Shown here: positions 29,796 through 38,691 of the stretch, piece by piece
Layout of the letters: the number at the start of each line of letters is the position of its first letter
Position numbering within the stretch: position 1 is the stretch's first letter
Assembly (NCBI RefSeq): GCF_021502675.1
Contig: NZ_JAKFHA010000022.1
Coordinates: 1 to 64,000, forward strand
Source of the DNA: Yinghuangia soli
Lineage (GTDB): Bacteria; Actinomycetota; Actinomycetes; Streptomycetales; Streptomycetaceae
DNA: 64,000 nucleotides
Reading direction: 5' to 3'
The notes under the pieces: model-generated
What the model was told of the DNA's origin: nothing
Seen by the model: only the letters and a program-made list of their open reading frames with translations
The model's database searches: none
Position numbers and translations under genes: made by a program

Positions 29796-30871
29796 CAGCC
29801 ACGCTCCCAGAAGCTCGGGCCGACGGGTTCGGCGAAGTCGCCGACGGCCTCGAGGAAGCCGGTCGACTCGTTCACGGTGATCTTCAGCTGCGGCAGCGAG
29901 CGCGCCGCCGGGCCGAAGACGACCGCGCCGTCGTCCGCGAGGTCGAAGGTCGACTGGTGGCACGGGCACAGCAGGTGGTGCGTCTGCTGCTCGTACAGGC
30001 CGATCGGGCAGCCCACGTGGGTGCAGATCTTCGAGTACGCCACGATGCCCTGGTAGGACCACTCGAGCTGCTTCTTGGACTTGATCTCGTCCGGCTCGAG
30101 GCGGACCAGCAGGATCACCGCCTTGCCCATCTCGGCAAGGTAGTGCTCGTTGGGCTGGTGGTCCTCGGTCTCCTGGTTCAGACCCTCGGGCTTCGCCATG
30201 GTGAGCGAGCCCTTGATGATGTGGTCCGGCTTGAGCGGCTTGCCGGTGTTCTCGTTGATGATCACCGTGCGGCCCTCGGGACCCTTGCGGCCCCAGAAGG
30301 TGTGCCGCAGCTTGTTGCCCGGCAGCGGTCCGAGGTCGCGCAGCAGCACCACACCGGACAGCGGGACCAGCGCCATGGCGCCGATCATCGTGCGGCGGAT
30401 GAGCGGCCGGCGGCCGATGCCCGAGTCGGCAGCGCCCTGCTGGAACTCCCGGATGCCCGCCTCGCGGTCCTCCGGGGAGGACTTGAGCTCGTGGCGCTCC
30501 TGGACGATCTCCTCGTCGGTCATCAGCGTGCGGGCCCAGTGGACCGCGCCGGCGCCGATGCAGAACAGCGCGATGCCCAGCGTGACGCCGAGCGCGAGGT
30601 TCAGCGCGCCGATCTTCCCGAAGAAGAAGAGGTCGACGATCCGGTACTTGTCGATCGTGACGTACGACGCGATGAAGCCGACGGTGGCCAGCATCGAGAT
30701 CACGAACAGCAGGGACACCTGGCGCTCGGCGCGCTTGGCGGCCTTCTCGTCGATGTCCGTGCGACGCGGCTCGTGCTCCGGCAGACCCGGGTCGGCGAAC
30801 GGGTCGAGAGTACCGGCCGGGGCGTGCGCCGCCGGCAGCTTCTCTTCTGACATGTCGTGGTTGCTACTCAC
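29795..30871 (-). CDS. qcrA: Rieske iron-sulfur subunit of bc1 complex
   Basis: A 358-residue Rieske protein. The 2Fe-2S ligands are in CTHVGCPIG and CPCHQSTF near residues 290-315, and DLADDGAVVFGPAARSLP completes the fold. Three membrane helices precede it (about 60-80, 92-112 and 160-180), the actinobacterial layout. GTG 30871 overlaps the qcrC stop by four bases and has AGGA upstream; the ATG at 30853 is an alternative. Confidence 0.96.
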   Translation of the reverse strand: MSSNHDMSEEKLPAAHAPAGTLDPFADPGLPEHEPRRTDIDEKAAKRAERQVSLLFVISMLATVGFIASYVTIDKYRIVDLFFFGKIGALNLALGVTLGIALFCIGAGAVHWARTLMTDEEIVQERHELKSSPEDREAGIREFQQGAADSGIGRRPLIRRTMIGAMALVPLSGVVLLRDLGPLPGNKLRHTFWGRKGPEGRTVIINENTGKPLKPDHIIKGSLTMAKPEGLNQETEDHQPNEHYLAEMGKAVILLVRLEPDEIKSKKQLEWSYQGIVAYSKICTHVGCPIGLYEQQTHHLLCPCHQSTFDLADDGAVVFGPAARSLPQLKITVNESTGFLEAVGDFAEPVGPSFWERG

Positions 30872-31686
30872 TTGGTCCTGGCCTTGGGGGTGCGGGCAGC
30901 GATCCAGATGGCGGCGGCGATCAGGAAGCCGAGCCCGAAGATCCACACGAACAGACCCTCGGAGACCGGGCCGAGGCGGCCGAGTCCGAGACCACCCGGG
31001 TTCGGCTCGTCCTTCGTCACACCGGTGATGTAGGTGACGATGGCCTTCTTCTGCTCCGGCGGCATGATCGTGTCGGGGAACGACGGCATGTTCTGCGGGC
31101 CGGTGAGCATGGCCTCGTAGATGTGCTTCGGGTCCACGTCCACCAGCGACGGCGCGAACTTGCCGTCCGGGAGGGCACCGCCTTCACCGGCGAAGTTGTG
31201 GCACTGCGAGCAGTTGGTGCGGAAGAGCTCGCCGCCCTCCGCGATCATCGCGTTGTTGCCCTCTTCGAGCGCGTAGTCCTCCTCGCGGGGCACGGCCGGG
31301 CCGGCACCGAGGGAGGCGATGAACGCACCGAGCTGGTCCGACTGCTCCTGCGTGAACACCACGGGCTTGCGCGGGGCCTGCGGGCCCTGCTGCTGCATCG
31401 GCATGCGGCCGGTCATGACCTGGAAGTCGACCGCCGCGGCACCGACGCCCACGAGGGACGGGCCGTCGCTGCTGCCCTGGCCGTTGAGGCCGTGGCAGCT
31501 GGAACAACCGCTCAGGTACAGCTTCTTGCCCTCTTCGATGTCGGAGAGGGCGGTCGCAGCGCCTTCGGCCTGTGCGGGCTTGGCGGGCGCGAACGCGGCG
31601 TACAGCCCCCCGGTCGCCGCGAGCGCGAAGAGTAGGACGACGAGCGCCGCCAGGGGATGGCGCCGTCGTGCGGAGAGCTTCTTCAC
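30868..31686 (-). CDS. qcrC: diheme cytochrome c subunit (cytochrome cc)
   Basis: A 272-residue protein with an N-terminal anchor, two c-type hemes (CSSCH at 61-65 and CSQCH at 159-163) and a C-terminal helix (FVWIFGLGFLIAAAIWIAA). It passes electrons from the Rieske protein straight to CtaC CuA, replacing soluble cytochrome c. GTG 31686 is preferred, with GAGG six bases upstream, over the TTG one codon earlier. Confidence 0.97.
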   Translation of the reverse strand: MKKLSARRRHPLAALVVLLFALAATGGLYAAFAPAKPAQAEGAATALSDIEEGKKLYLSGCSSCHGLNGQGSSDGPSLVGVGAAAVDFQVMTGRMPMQQQGPQAPRKPVVFTQEQSDQLGAFIASLGAGPAVPREEDYALEEGNNAMIAEGGELFRTNCSQCHNFAGEGGALPDGKFAPSLVDVDPKHIYEAMLTGPQNMPSFPDTIMPPEQKKAIVTYITGVTKDEPNPGGLGLGRLGPVSEGLFVWIFGLGFLIAAAIWIAARTPKARTK

Positions 31687-31737
31687 CAAAAACCTCGGTT
31701 GGTTTCGTCGGTTGTCGAGTGGGACGAGATGCCGCGT

Positions 31738-32355
31738 CTACTTGATGAGGTAGATCGTGGCGAAAAGCCCGATCCACACCACATCGACGAAGTGCCAGTA
31801 GTACGAGACGACGATCGCGCTCGTGGCCTGCTCGTGGGTGAACCGCTTGGCCGCATACGTCCGCCCGAGAACCAGGAGGAACGCAATGAGGCCGCCGGTC
31901 ACGTGCATGCCGTGGAAGCCGGTCGTCAGGTAGAAGACCGAGCCGTAGGCCGACGAGGAAAGCGTCAGGCCTTCCTTGACCAGCTCGGTGTACTCCATCA
32001 CCTGCCCGCCGATGAAGATCGCGCCCATCACGAAGGTGATCACGAACCACATGCGCAGCTTCTTGACGTCCCCGCGCTCCGCGGCGAAGACGCCCAGCTG
32101 GCAGGTCAGGGAGGAGAGCACCAGGATCGTGGTGTTCACCGACGAGAACGGGATGTTGAGCATCTCCGTGCCCTGTTCCCAGATCTCGGGTCCCTGGACC
32201 GACCGGATCGTGAAGTACATCGCGAAGAGGGCCGCGAAGAACATCAGCTCCGACGCCAACCAGACGATCGTGCCGATGCTGACCAAGTTGGGACGGTCGA
32301 CCGTCCCGTGTGCATGCCCGGTTTCTACTGCAGTTGCTGTCGCCACGGCCGCCAT
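31738..32355 (-). CDS. ctaE: cytochrome c oxidase subunit III
   Basis: A 205-residue subunit III with five membrane helices; it stabilises subunit [20 protein letters not shown], the [16 protein letters not shown] segment and the end [20 protein letters not shown] are typical. It leads the ctaE-qcrC-qcrA-qcrB operon (51-bp gap to qcrC). The ATG at 32355 begins [16 protein letters not shown], the usual start, though its ribosome site is weak. Confidence 0.95.
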   Translation of the reverse strand: MAAVATATAVETGHAHGTVDRPNLVSIGTIVWLASELMFFAALFAMYFTIRSVQGPEIWEQGTEMLNIPFSSVNTTILVLSSLTCQLGVFAAERGDVKKLRMWFVITFVMGAIFIGGQVMEYTELVKEGLTLSSSAYGSVFYLTTGFHGMHVTGGLIAFLLVLGRTYAAKRFTHEQATSAIVVSYYWHFVDVVWIGLFATIYLIK

Positions 32356-32714
32356 TATTGCGGTCGCCGGATCAGCCCGCGCTCCGGGGGGCATCCTTCG
32401 GTGAACGTGTCTAACTCGGGGCGGTGTTCCCGGCGCTCGGGATTCGGCCAAACGGGCCCGGCAAGACGCTCGGCGGAGACTGTCCCTGACGCTCTTTCAG
32501 GCGAAGAAGCACAGGTCCGAACGGGTGCCGCGGCAATTCCGCGATCTTCCCTGCGCAATTCGCGCGGGGCGACCGACGGTGCTTCCGCAGAGCGTACGGA
32601 AAGGACTCGGTAGGGGGACCGACCCGAACGGGTGATTCTGCGACACGGCTCCCGGCGGTTGGGCCGAACGAGGTGCACAAGGAGTCGCAGAGACAGAGGG
32701 GTAGCGTCCCCTGC
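32356..32714. other. 359-bp divergent promoter region (ctaE / hypothetical)
   Basis: No gene is seen. On the minus strand GGGAAC, 18 bases, CGTT (about 32405-32435) resembles an ECF-type promoter and would drive ctaE with a leader of about 45 bases; this is a weak match. On the plus strand the only clear signal is TAGCGT at 32702. Confidence 0.35.
32702..32707 (+). promoter_or_regulatory. -10 box of probable leaderless promoter
   Basis: TAGCGT followed by seven bases and the ATG at 32715. Confidence 0.45.
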
Positions 32715-33122
32715 ATGGCTCTGGCAGGCATCGGCAAGATCTTCCGCCGCAAGCGCGGCACCCCCGAACCCCCGCTCGTCGACGACGGCACCCTGGTCGT
32801 GGTCGGCGAGTGCTTCGACCCGGCCCGCGCGGACTCCGCGGTGCTCGGCGAGCTGGCCGAGGCCGGCGTGGTGGTCGAGGGCCGGCCCCTGATCCTGCGT
32901 CATGTCCTGCGCCTGCCGGATGCCGACGCGGTCGCCGAGGCGGCCCGGCTGCTCGCCCCCGACGGCTGGACGCTCGCTGCCGGACCCGGCGGCGCGACCC
33001 ACGCGGACCGGCAGCAGAAGGTGACAGCCCTCGAATTGGCCCGCGAGCGCAGCCGCATGGCCGGCCTCGCGCAGCGCCTCGGCGGCGACGCCGAGGGCTG
33101 GCGGCTGCTCGGGCGGCCCTGA
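32715..33122 (+). CDS. conserved hypothetical protein
   Basis: A 135-residue soluble protein beginning ALAGIGKIFRRKRGTPEPP. Then come two alpha/beta units (LVVVGECFDPARADSAVLGELA; VVVEGRPLILRHVLRLPDADAV) and a basic C-terminal helix. The layout recalls small dual ferredoxin-like folds, but I do not recognise a family. It is divergent from ctaE, and from memory Streptomyces has a similar unknown gene at this spot. Confidence 0.75.
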   Translation: MALAGIGKIFRRKRGTPEPPLVDDGTLVVVGECFDPARADSAVLGELAEAGVVVEGRPLILRHVLRLPDADAVAEAARLLAPDGWTLAAGPGGATHADRQQKVTALELARERSRMAGLAQRLGGDAEGWRLLGRP

Positions 33123-33137
33123 CGCGGAGCGGTGCGG

Positions 33138-33165
33138 ACCGGCCGCGGGCCGATCGCGGCCCGGT
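33138..33165 (+). terminator. imperfect hairpin after hypothetical gene
   Basis: ACCGGCCGCG and CGCGGCCCGGT form a stem with one mismatch, 15 bases past the stop. Confidence 0.5.
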
Positions 33166-33286
33166 TCCGGCGCGGTTCCGGGTCTGCTGCGTCGATCAAG
33201 AGCTTGGAGGCCGTCGATCAAAGGGAGTAGCATCCGCGATGTTGTAACGCGGATCACATCCGGCTTGACGACCAGGGCAGGTGGCA

Positions 33287-33706
33287 ATGGCGCACAGCGG
33301 CGACACCATGACCGTCCTCGTGTACAGCGATGACCGCAACACCCGCGAGAAGGTCACGCTCGCGCTCGGACGGCGGCCCGCCGCCGACGCCCCGCGCGTG
33401 GAGTACTTCGAGTGCGCCACCGAGCCCGCCGTCATCGGGAAGATGGACAAGGGCGGCATCGACCTCGTCATCCTCGACGGCGAGGCGGCCCCGGCCGGCG
33501 GCATGGGCATCTGCCGCCAGCTCAAGGACGAGATCTACCGCTGCCCTCCGGTGCTGGTCCTGGTCGGCCGCCCGCAGGACGCATGGCTGGCCACCTGGTG
33601 CCGCGCGGATGCGGTCGTGTCGCACCCGCTCGACCCGGTGACGCTTGCCGCCGCGGCCGCGGACCTGCTGCGCAAGCGCGCCGCGGCCCGCGTGCCGGTC
33701 TCCTGA
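33287..33706 (+). CDS. stand-alone receiver-like protein, non-canonical
   Basis: A 139-residue CheY-like domain without output domain. The acidic pair D15-D16 (YSDDRN) and phosphoacceptor D64 (LVILDGE) are present, but the usual Thr/Ser is Gly (VLVGRP) and the conserved Lys is His 113 (VSHP). Phosphorylation signalling may therefore be altered or lost. ATG 33287 (AHSGDTMTVLVYS) has AGG upstream; 33308 is an alternative. It lies 107 bp before trpD on the same strand. No histidine kinase is nearby. Confidence 0.8.
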   Translation: MAHSGDTMTVLVYSDDRNTREKVTLALGRRPAADAPRVEYFECATEPAVIGKMDKGGIDLVILDGEAAPAGGMGICRQLKDEIYRCPPVLVLVGRPQDAWLATWCRADAVVSHPLDPVTLAAAAADLLRKRAAARVPVS

Positions 33707-33813
33707 CCGGTCGGCCTGCGCACGCCTCTCACGCCTCGGACATGCCGGAACCGGCTTGCCGCGCGCGGCTACGCTGAGTCCGACCTGACGGACTCGACAT
33801 GCGGGAGCGGACC

Positions 33814-34893
33814 ATGGGCGCCTCGGCCTCGGCAGCGGTGAGCAGCACCACCTCCGGGCAGGGCCGTTCCTGGCCGGACGTCCTGACCTCCTTGATGCGC
33901 GGCGAGGACCTCGACGCGGGCACCACCGCCTGGGCGATGGACCAGATCATGAGCGGCGATGCGACGCCGGTGCAGATCGCCGCGTTCGTCGTCGCGCTGC
34001 GCGCCAAGGGCGAGACCGTCGACGAGGTCGCCGGCCTGGTCGAGGCCATGTACGCGCATGCCGTGACCATCGAGGTGCCGGGTCCGATCGTGGACATCGT
34101 CGGCACCGGCGGCGACCGCGCGCGGACCGTGAACATCTCCACGATGTCCGCGATCGTCGTCGCGGGCACCGGGGCCACCGTGGTCAAGCACGGCAACCGC
34201 GCGGCGTCGTCCGCGAGCGGGGCCGCCGACGTGCTGGAGGCGCTCGGCGTCTCGCTCGACCTGACCCCCGATCAGGTGGCCCGCACCGCGGTGGAGGCCG
34301 GCGTCACGCTGTGCTTCGCGCAGCGCTTCCACCCCGCGCTGCGGCACGCCGCGCAGGCCCGCCGCGAACTCGGCGTGCAGACCACGTTCAACATCCTCGG
34401 CCCGCTGACCAACCCGGCCCGGGCCCCGCACACCGCGATCGGCGTCGCGGATGCCCGGATGGCCCCGCTGATGGCCGGCGTGCTGGCCCGGCGCGGCACC
34501 TCGGCGCTGGTGTTCCGCGGCGACGACGGGCTCGACGAGCTCACCATCACCACCACCTCGAAGGTGTGGGTCGTGCGCGACGGCGAGGTCCGCGAAGACC
34601 AGGTCGACCCCCGGGACTTCGGGATCGCGCTGGTGCCCATCGAGGCGCTGCGCGGCGGGGACGCGGCGTACAACGCGGACGTGGCCCGGAAGCTGCTGGC
34701 CGGCGAGCGCGGGCCGGTGCGCGACGCGGTGCTGCTCAACTCGGCGGCCGCCCTCGTGGCGCTCGGCCCCGGCGAGGGCCCGCTGAGCGAACAGCTGGCC
34801 GCGGGCATCGAGCGGGCCGCGGACGCGGTCGACTCGGGCAAGGCGCAGGCCGCGCTGGAGCGCTGGGTCGAGACGACGCGCGCCTTCGGCTGA
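33814..34893 (+). CDS. trpD: anthranilate phosphoribosyltransferase
   Basis: Transfers phosphoribose to anthranilate in tryptophan synthesis (359 aa). The PRPP loop [15 protein letters not shown] is at about 96-110, KHGNRAASS follows at about 127-135, and [11 protein letters not shown] is the third motif. ATG 33814 follows GGGAG at six bases; the ATG at 33799 is unlikely. TACGCT at 33770 may be its -10. Other trp genes are absent here, as usual for scattered actinobacterial trp genes. A strong terminator follows. Confidence 0.95.
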   Translation: MGASASAAVSSTTSGQGRSWPDVLTSLMRGEDLDAGTTAWAMDQIMSGDATPVQIAAFVVALRAKGETVDEVAGLVEAMYAHAVTIEVPGPIVDIVGTGGDRARTVNISTMSAIVVAGTGATVVKHGNRAASSASGAADVLEALGVSLDLTPDQVARTAVEAGVTLCFAQRFHPALRHAAQARRELGVQTTFNILGPLTNPARAPHTAIGVADARMAPLMAGVLARRGTSALVFRGDDGLDELTITTTSKVWVVRDGEVREDQVDPRDFGIALVPIEALRGGDAAYNADVARKLLAGERGPVRDAVLLNSAAALVALGPGEGPLSEQLAAGIERAADAVDSGKAQAALERWVETTRAFG

Positions 34894-34951
34894 CGCCGAC
34901 AGGCCCGGCACGTGCGGCGTCCGGCCGGGCGCCGCACGGGATTTGGCGGTG

Positions 34952-35000
34952 GCCCGCGGCCGGGCGCCGGGCGGAAGCCGGTGCCCGGCCGCGGGCTTTT
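34952..35000 (+). terminator. rho-independent terminator of trpD
   Basis: GCCCGCGGCCGGGCGCCGG pairs (one G-T) with CCGGTGCCCGGCCGCGGGC around a 7-base loop, followed by TTTT: a classical intrinsic terminator. Confidence 0.9.
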
Positions 35001-35038
35001 GCCTGCCGTCTCACATGCTGATACGTCGAATATCCATG

Positions 35039-35068
35039 TTGAGAGACCGTCGATCGTGCGGTAATAAT
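35039..35068 (+). promoter_or_regulatory. sigma-70 type promoter of the riboswitch transcript
   Basis: TTGAGA (35039-35044), 18 bases, AATAAT (35063-35068). Both boxes match five of six consensus bases. Transcription would begin near 35075, exactly before the riboswitch. Confidence 0.75.
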
Positions 35069-35076
35069 TCCTTCCA

Positions 35077-35195
35077 GGTCACGAGTGACAGCGTTTTGGC
35101 CCCGGCTTGCTGTCCGGCAACCCTCCTCCGCGGTGGGGTGCCCCGGGTGATGACCAGGCCGGACGCCATGAGGCGCTCCGGCAAGCGCGGACCTC
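35077..35195 (+). ncRNA. SAM-IV riboswitch
   Basis: S-adenosylmethionine-binding leader. P1 arms GGTCA (35077) and TGACC (35151) close the junction; CCCCGGCTTGCTGTCCGG and the SAM-core GGCAACCCTCC with GGTGGGGTGCC are as I remember for SAM-IV. A pseudoknot/hairpin region follows (GGCGCTCCGGC), then a CCTCC stretch that could mask the downstream GGAGAG ribosome site. Such RNAs repress sulfur genes when SAM is abundant. Confidence 0.88.
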
Positions 35196-35240
35196 CTTCC
35201 GGTCATCGGTACCCGGGGTCCCTGTCCCTGGAGAGCTGCC

Positions 35241-36671
35241 ATGACCGCTGTCGCCTTCGCCCCCGCTGCCGCCGAGACCGCCCCGACCGCGGCTGCGGCC
35301 CCCGCCGGAACCTCCCGCCCGGACGCCCCGCTCGCCGTCGTCGGCCGCGACGTCCGCGTCCCGCTGGTCACCGGCGGCGAGGTCGAATACGCCGCCCTCG
35401 ACTACGCGGCCAGCGCGCCCTGTCTGCAGCGGGTCTGGGACGACGTCTCCGCCTACCTGCCGTACTACGGCAGCGTGCACCGCGGCGCCGGCTACCTCTC
35501 GCAGCTGTCCACCGACCTGTACGAGTCGAGCCGCAAGACCGTCGCGTCCTACCTCGGCGCCCGTGCCGACGACGTCGTCCTGTTCACCCGCGGCACCACC
35601 GACTCGCTCAATCTGCTGGCCGCCGCACTCCCGGCCGGCACCCGGGTGTTCGTCTTCGAGACCGAGCACCACGCCGCACTGCTGCCCTGGCGCCGCACCG
35701 CCGAGGTGACCCACCTGCCCGCCCCCGGCAGCCACGCCGAGGCCGTCGCCACCCTGGACGCCGCGCTCGCCGCCGCACCCGCCGACGGCCCGCGCCTGGT
35801 GTGCGTGACCGGCGCGTCCAACGTCACCGGCGAGCTGTTCCCGGTCCGCGAACTGGCCGCGACCGCGCACCGGCACGGCGCCCGCATCGTGCTGGACGCC
35901 GCGCAGCTCGCCCCGCACCACCCGGTCTCGCTCACCGGTCTGGACGTCGACTGGGTGGCCTTCTCCGGCCACAAGCTCTACGCGCCGTTCGGGGCCGGCG
36001 TGCTGGCCGGCCGCGGCGACTGGCTCGCGGACGCCGAGCCGTACCTCGCGGGCGGCGGCGCCAGCAAGTCGGTCACCGCCGACGCGGTGGAGTGGAACAC
36101 CGGTTCGGCCCGGCACGAGGCCGGCTCGCCCAACGTCATCGGGGCGTACGCGATCGCCTCGGCCTGCCGCGCGCTCACCGAGGCCGGACTCGACGCCCTC
36201 GCGGCGCGCGAGGACGCCCTCCTGGCCCGGCTGCGCGCCGGCCTCGCGGACATCCCCGAGGTGCGCACGCTGGACCTGTTCGGCCCCGGCGCGGCGCGCG
36301 TGTCGGTGGTGTCGTTCGTGGTGGAGGGCTGGAACAGCTCGCGGTTCGCCGCCGCGCTGTCCGCGGAGTACGGCATCGGGGTCCGCGACGGGCTGTTCTG
36401 CGCGCACCCGCTGGTGCGCCGGCTGCTCGGCGGCCGGGACGACGCGCCGACCGAGTGCGGCGCGCCGGACGCCCCGGCCGGCGAGCAGAACCTCAACGCG
36501 ATCCGGGTCAGCTTCGGTGCGGGCACGCCCGAGGAGCACCTCGACCGGTTCGTCGGCGCGGTGCGCGAACTGGTGCGCCGCGGTGCGAAGTGGACGTACC
36601 GCACCGACGGCGGCCGCTGCGTGCCCGAGTCGGACCCCCGCGGACCCGCCTCGGTCGCGGGCCTGATCTGA
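35241..36671 (+). CDS. class V PLP-dependent aminotransferase (cysteine desulfurase-like), SAM-riboswitch controlled
   Basis: A 476-residue fold-type I enzyme. PLP lysine K245 is in FSGHKLYAPFGAG, with the PLP-binding Asp in VLDAAQLAPHH. YLPYYGSVHRGAGYLSQLST and ASNVTGELFPV match the desulfurase/isopenicillin-epimerase-like group. No flexible-loop catalytic Cys is obvious (a Cys in GLFCAHPL is in place of it), so the reaction is uncertain. The SAM-IV riboswitch ties it to methionine/sulfur supply; GGAGAG lies seven bases before ATG. Confidence 0.85.
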   Translation: MTAVAFAPAAAETAPTAAAAPAGTSRPDAPLAVVGRDVRVPLVTGGEVEYAALDYAASAPCLQRVWDDVSAYLPYYGSVHRGAGYLSQLSTDLYESSRKTVASYLGARADDVVLFTRGTTDSLNLLAAALPAGTRVFVFETEHHAALLPWRRTAEVTHLPAPGSHAEAVATLDAALAAAPADGPRLVCVTGASNVTGELFPVRELAATAHRHGARIVLDAAQLAPHHPVSLTGLDVDWVAFSGHKLYAPFGAGVLAGRGDWLADAEPYLAGGGASKSVTADAVEWNTGSARHEAGSPNVIGAYAIASACRALTEAGLDALAAREDALLARLRAGLADIPEVRTLDLFGPGAARVSVVSFVVEGWNSSRFAAALSAEYGIGVRDGLFCAHPLVRRLLGGRDDAPTECGAPDAPAGEQNLNAIRVSFGAGTPEEHLDRFVGAVRELVRRGAKWTYRTDGGRCVPESDPRGPASVAGLI

Positions 36672-36679
36672 CGGGTGCT

Positions 36680-36970
36680 CTAGAAGCCGTCGTCCAGGCC
36701 GATCGCGAACGCGGCCTCGAGGTCGTGCTTGGAGTATGTGCGGAACGCGATGTGGGTCGCGGTGTGCAGCACGCCGGGGACCTTGTTCAGCTGCCCCGGG
36801 ATCGCGTCGGCGAGCTGGTCGTGCTCGCGGACCCGGACCATCGCCACGAGGTCGAACTCGCCACCGGTGACCGAATAGACCTCGGTGACCGCGTCGATGG
36901 CCGTGATCGCTTCGGCGATCTCGGGGATGCGGTCGACGGCGGCCTTGACGTGCACGATCGCGGTGATCAC
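36680..36970 (-). CDS. stand-alone Lrp/AsnC ligand-binding (RAM) domain protein
   Basis: A 96-residue protein starting ITAIVHVKAAVDRI with the RAM fold: VTEVYSVTGGEFDLVAMVRV is the effector-binding core. The usual helix-turn-helix is missing, so it cannot bind DNA alone but may sense amino acids or join other Lrp proteins. GTG 36970 follows AGAGG at eight bases. It is third in a - strand set after the exonuclease and rhomboid genes. Confidence 0.85.
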   Translation of the reverse strand: MITAIVHVKAAVDRIPEIAEAITAIDAVTEVYSVTGGEFDLVAMVRVREHDQLADAIPGQLNKVPGVLHTATHIAFRTYSKHDLEAAFAIGLDDGF

Positions 36971-37017
36971 AGCGGAGGCCTCTCCTCGGCGGGGCGGTGC
37001 GGTCCGGGATCCAGAGC

Positions 37018-37875
37018 CTATCCCGGCGGGGTCGGCGGGATGACCGGGGCGGGCGGCAGCGTGTGCGGGTACGGCTGCGGATCCGCGGGGCCGGCCGGCC
37101 CCGCCGGGCCGCGGCCGCTCTTGCGGCGGCCGTACAGCGCCCAGGTGTAGGCGAACCCGGAGGCGAAGCCGACCAAGTGCGCGGAGTAGGCCACATTGGC
37201 GTCGCCGCTCACCCCGAGGCCCTGGAAGTACAGCCACTGCAGCACGAAGTAGAAGCCCAGGACCGCCCAGGCCGGGAAGCGCAGCGGGAGGAAGAGGAGC
37301 AGCGGGACCAGGCTGGTGACCCGGGCCTTGGGATAGAGGTAGAGATACGCGCCGAGCACCGCGGCGATCGCCCCGGACGCGCCGACCAGCGGCTGCACCG
37401 AACCCGGATTGAGCAAGGCGAACCCGTACGTGGCCAGATAACCGGCGGCCAGATAGAAGAGCGCGAAATGCCCGCGGCCCATGCGGTCCTCGACGTTGTT
37501 GCCGAAGACGTACAGATAGAGCATGTTCCCGATCAGATGCACCCAGCCGCCGTGCATGAACATCGCGAACAGCACGGAAAGCGCCGGGATCTTGTCGGGA
37601 TCGGGCACGACCTTGCAGCGCACCGGGCCGCGGTCGGTGGCCACCACCTCGGGCGGGTCGACGCGCGGGCCGCCGCCGACCAGTTCGCGCGGGATCGCGC
37701 CGTACTCGTAGTAGTAGCCGTTCTCCGCGCAGACCCGGGATTCCGGGCTGTCGTACCGGCTGCCGAAGCCGGACAGCGGACTGAGCAGGAAGATCACCAC
37801 GTTGAGTGCGATCAACGCATAAGTGACCACCGGGGTGCGGCGGACCGGGTTGGCGTCGTGCACGGGGATCAACAT
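37018..37875 (-). CDS. rhomboid-family intramembrane serine protease
   Basis: A 285-residue polytopic protease. The catalytic Ser is S167 in VGASGAI and the His H233 in YSAHLVGFASG; HGGWVHLIGNMLYLYVFG is the typical loop-1/helix-2 block. The loop after helix 1 is about 70 residues with two cysteines. The C-terminus is a Pro-rich tail. Substrates are unknown. It follows the exonuclease gene by 50 bp. Confidence 0.93.
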   Translation of the reverse strand: MLIPVHDANPVRRTPVVTYALIALNVVIFLLSPLSGFGSRYDSPESRVCAENGYYYEYGAIPRELVGGGPRVDPPEVVATDRGPVRCKVVPDPDKIPALSVLFAMFMHGGWVHLIGNMLYLYVFGNNVEDRMGRGHFALFYLAAGYLATYGFALLNPGSVQPLVGASGAIAAVLGAYLYLYPKARVTSLVPLLLFLPLRFPAWAVLGFYFVLQWLYFQGLGVSGDANVAYSAHLVGFASGFAYTWALYGRRKSGRGPAGPAGPADPQPYPHTLPPAPVIPPTPPG

Positions 37876-37925
37876 GGCATCAATAGTCAGCCGACGCCCG
37901 GTTCGTACCCCGGTGATTGCCCCCT

Positions 37926-38684
37926 TCAGACTGCCTGTGGTTCACCCGGATGGCCGGTGCACCGGAGCAGACCGGACAGGTCGTGCACGCCCGCGCGCTG
38001 CAGGCGCGCGATGAGGGAGCGCAGGATGTGCGCGGTCGCGCGGGCATCCGCCGCGGCGCGGTGCACCGCGGGCTGCGGCGCGTCGAACAACCTGGCCAGG
38101 GTGCCCAGTTTGTAGTTCGCCACCTCGCCCCGCGAGACCAGCGCCCGGGCCAGCTCCAGCGTGTCCACCACGACCAGGTGCGGCCACGGCTCGCCGCACG
38201 CCGCGCACGCGGCCCGCAGGAAGCCGATGTCGAACGGCGCGTTGTGCGCCACCAGGACCGCGTCCCGGGCGAATTCGTGGAATGCGGGCAGCACGTGGTG
38301 CAGCGGCGGGGCGTCCGCCAGCATCGCGTCCGAGATGCCGGTCAGCGCGGTGATGAACGCCGGCACCGGCACACCCGGGGCGACCAGCGTGGCGAACTCG
38401 CCCAGCACGTCGCTGCCGCGCAGCCGCACCGCGGCTATCTCGGTGATGCGGTCCGCCTCCGCGGACAGCCCGGTCGTCTCCAGGTCGACGACCACGAACA
38501 CCTGCCGGTCCAGCGGCGTGCCGTGGTCCCACCGGCCGGACGCGTTTCGCGCCGCGTGCGCCGGAACGGTACTGTCCGCCGCGGGTACGCCGGACCCCGG
38601 CGCAGCCGCATCACCCGCCCCCGCTCCGGGCACGGGGTGTGCCTCAGGGACGTGCACCGGTGGTCCGGACCCGTGGATGCTCAT
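37926..38684 (-). CDS. DEDDh 3'-5' exonuclease (DnaQ-like)
   Basis: A 252-residue exonuclease. ExoI motif VVDLETTG (D67, E69), ExoII HNAPFDIGFL and ExoIII HRAAADARAT (His, Asp) are complete. It may proofread or trim DNA or RNA, like epsilon or polymerase-associated exonucleases. The first 55 residues are Pro/Ala/Gly-rich and probably disordered. The start is at ATG 38684, backed by TACCGT seven bases upstream (leaderless type); there is no ribosome site. Confidence 0.9.
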   Translation of the reverse strand: MSIHGSGPPVHVPEAHPVPGAGAGDAAAPGSGVPAADSTVPAHAARNASGRWDHGTPLDRQVFVVVDLETTGLSAEADRITEIAAVRLRGSDVLGEFATLVAPGVPVPAFITALTGISDAMLADAPPLHHVLPAFHEFARDAVLVAHNAPFDIGFLRAACAACGEPWPHLVVVDTLELARALVSRGEVANYKLGTLARLFDAPQPAVHRAAADARATAHILRSLIARLQRAGVHDLSGLLRCTGHPGEPQAV

Positions 38685-38691
38685 GGCAGGG

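Noticed and set aside
33799-33813. Upstream ATG of trpD at 33799
   Set aside because: It lies two bases before the GGGAG ribosome site that serves ATG 33814, and adds only five residues.
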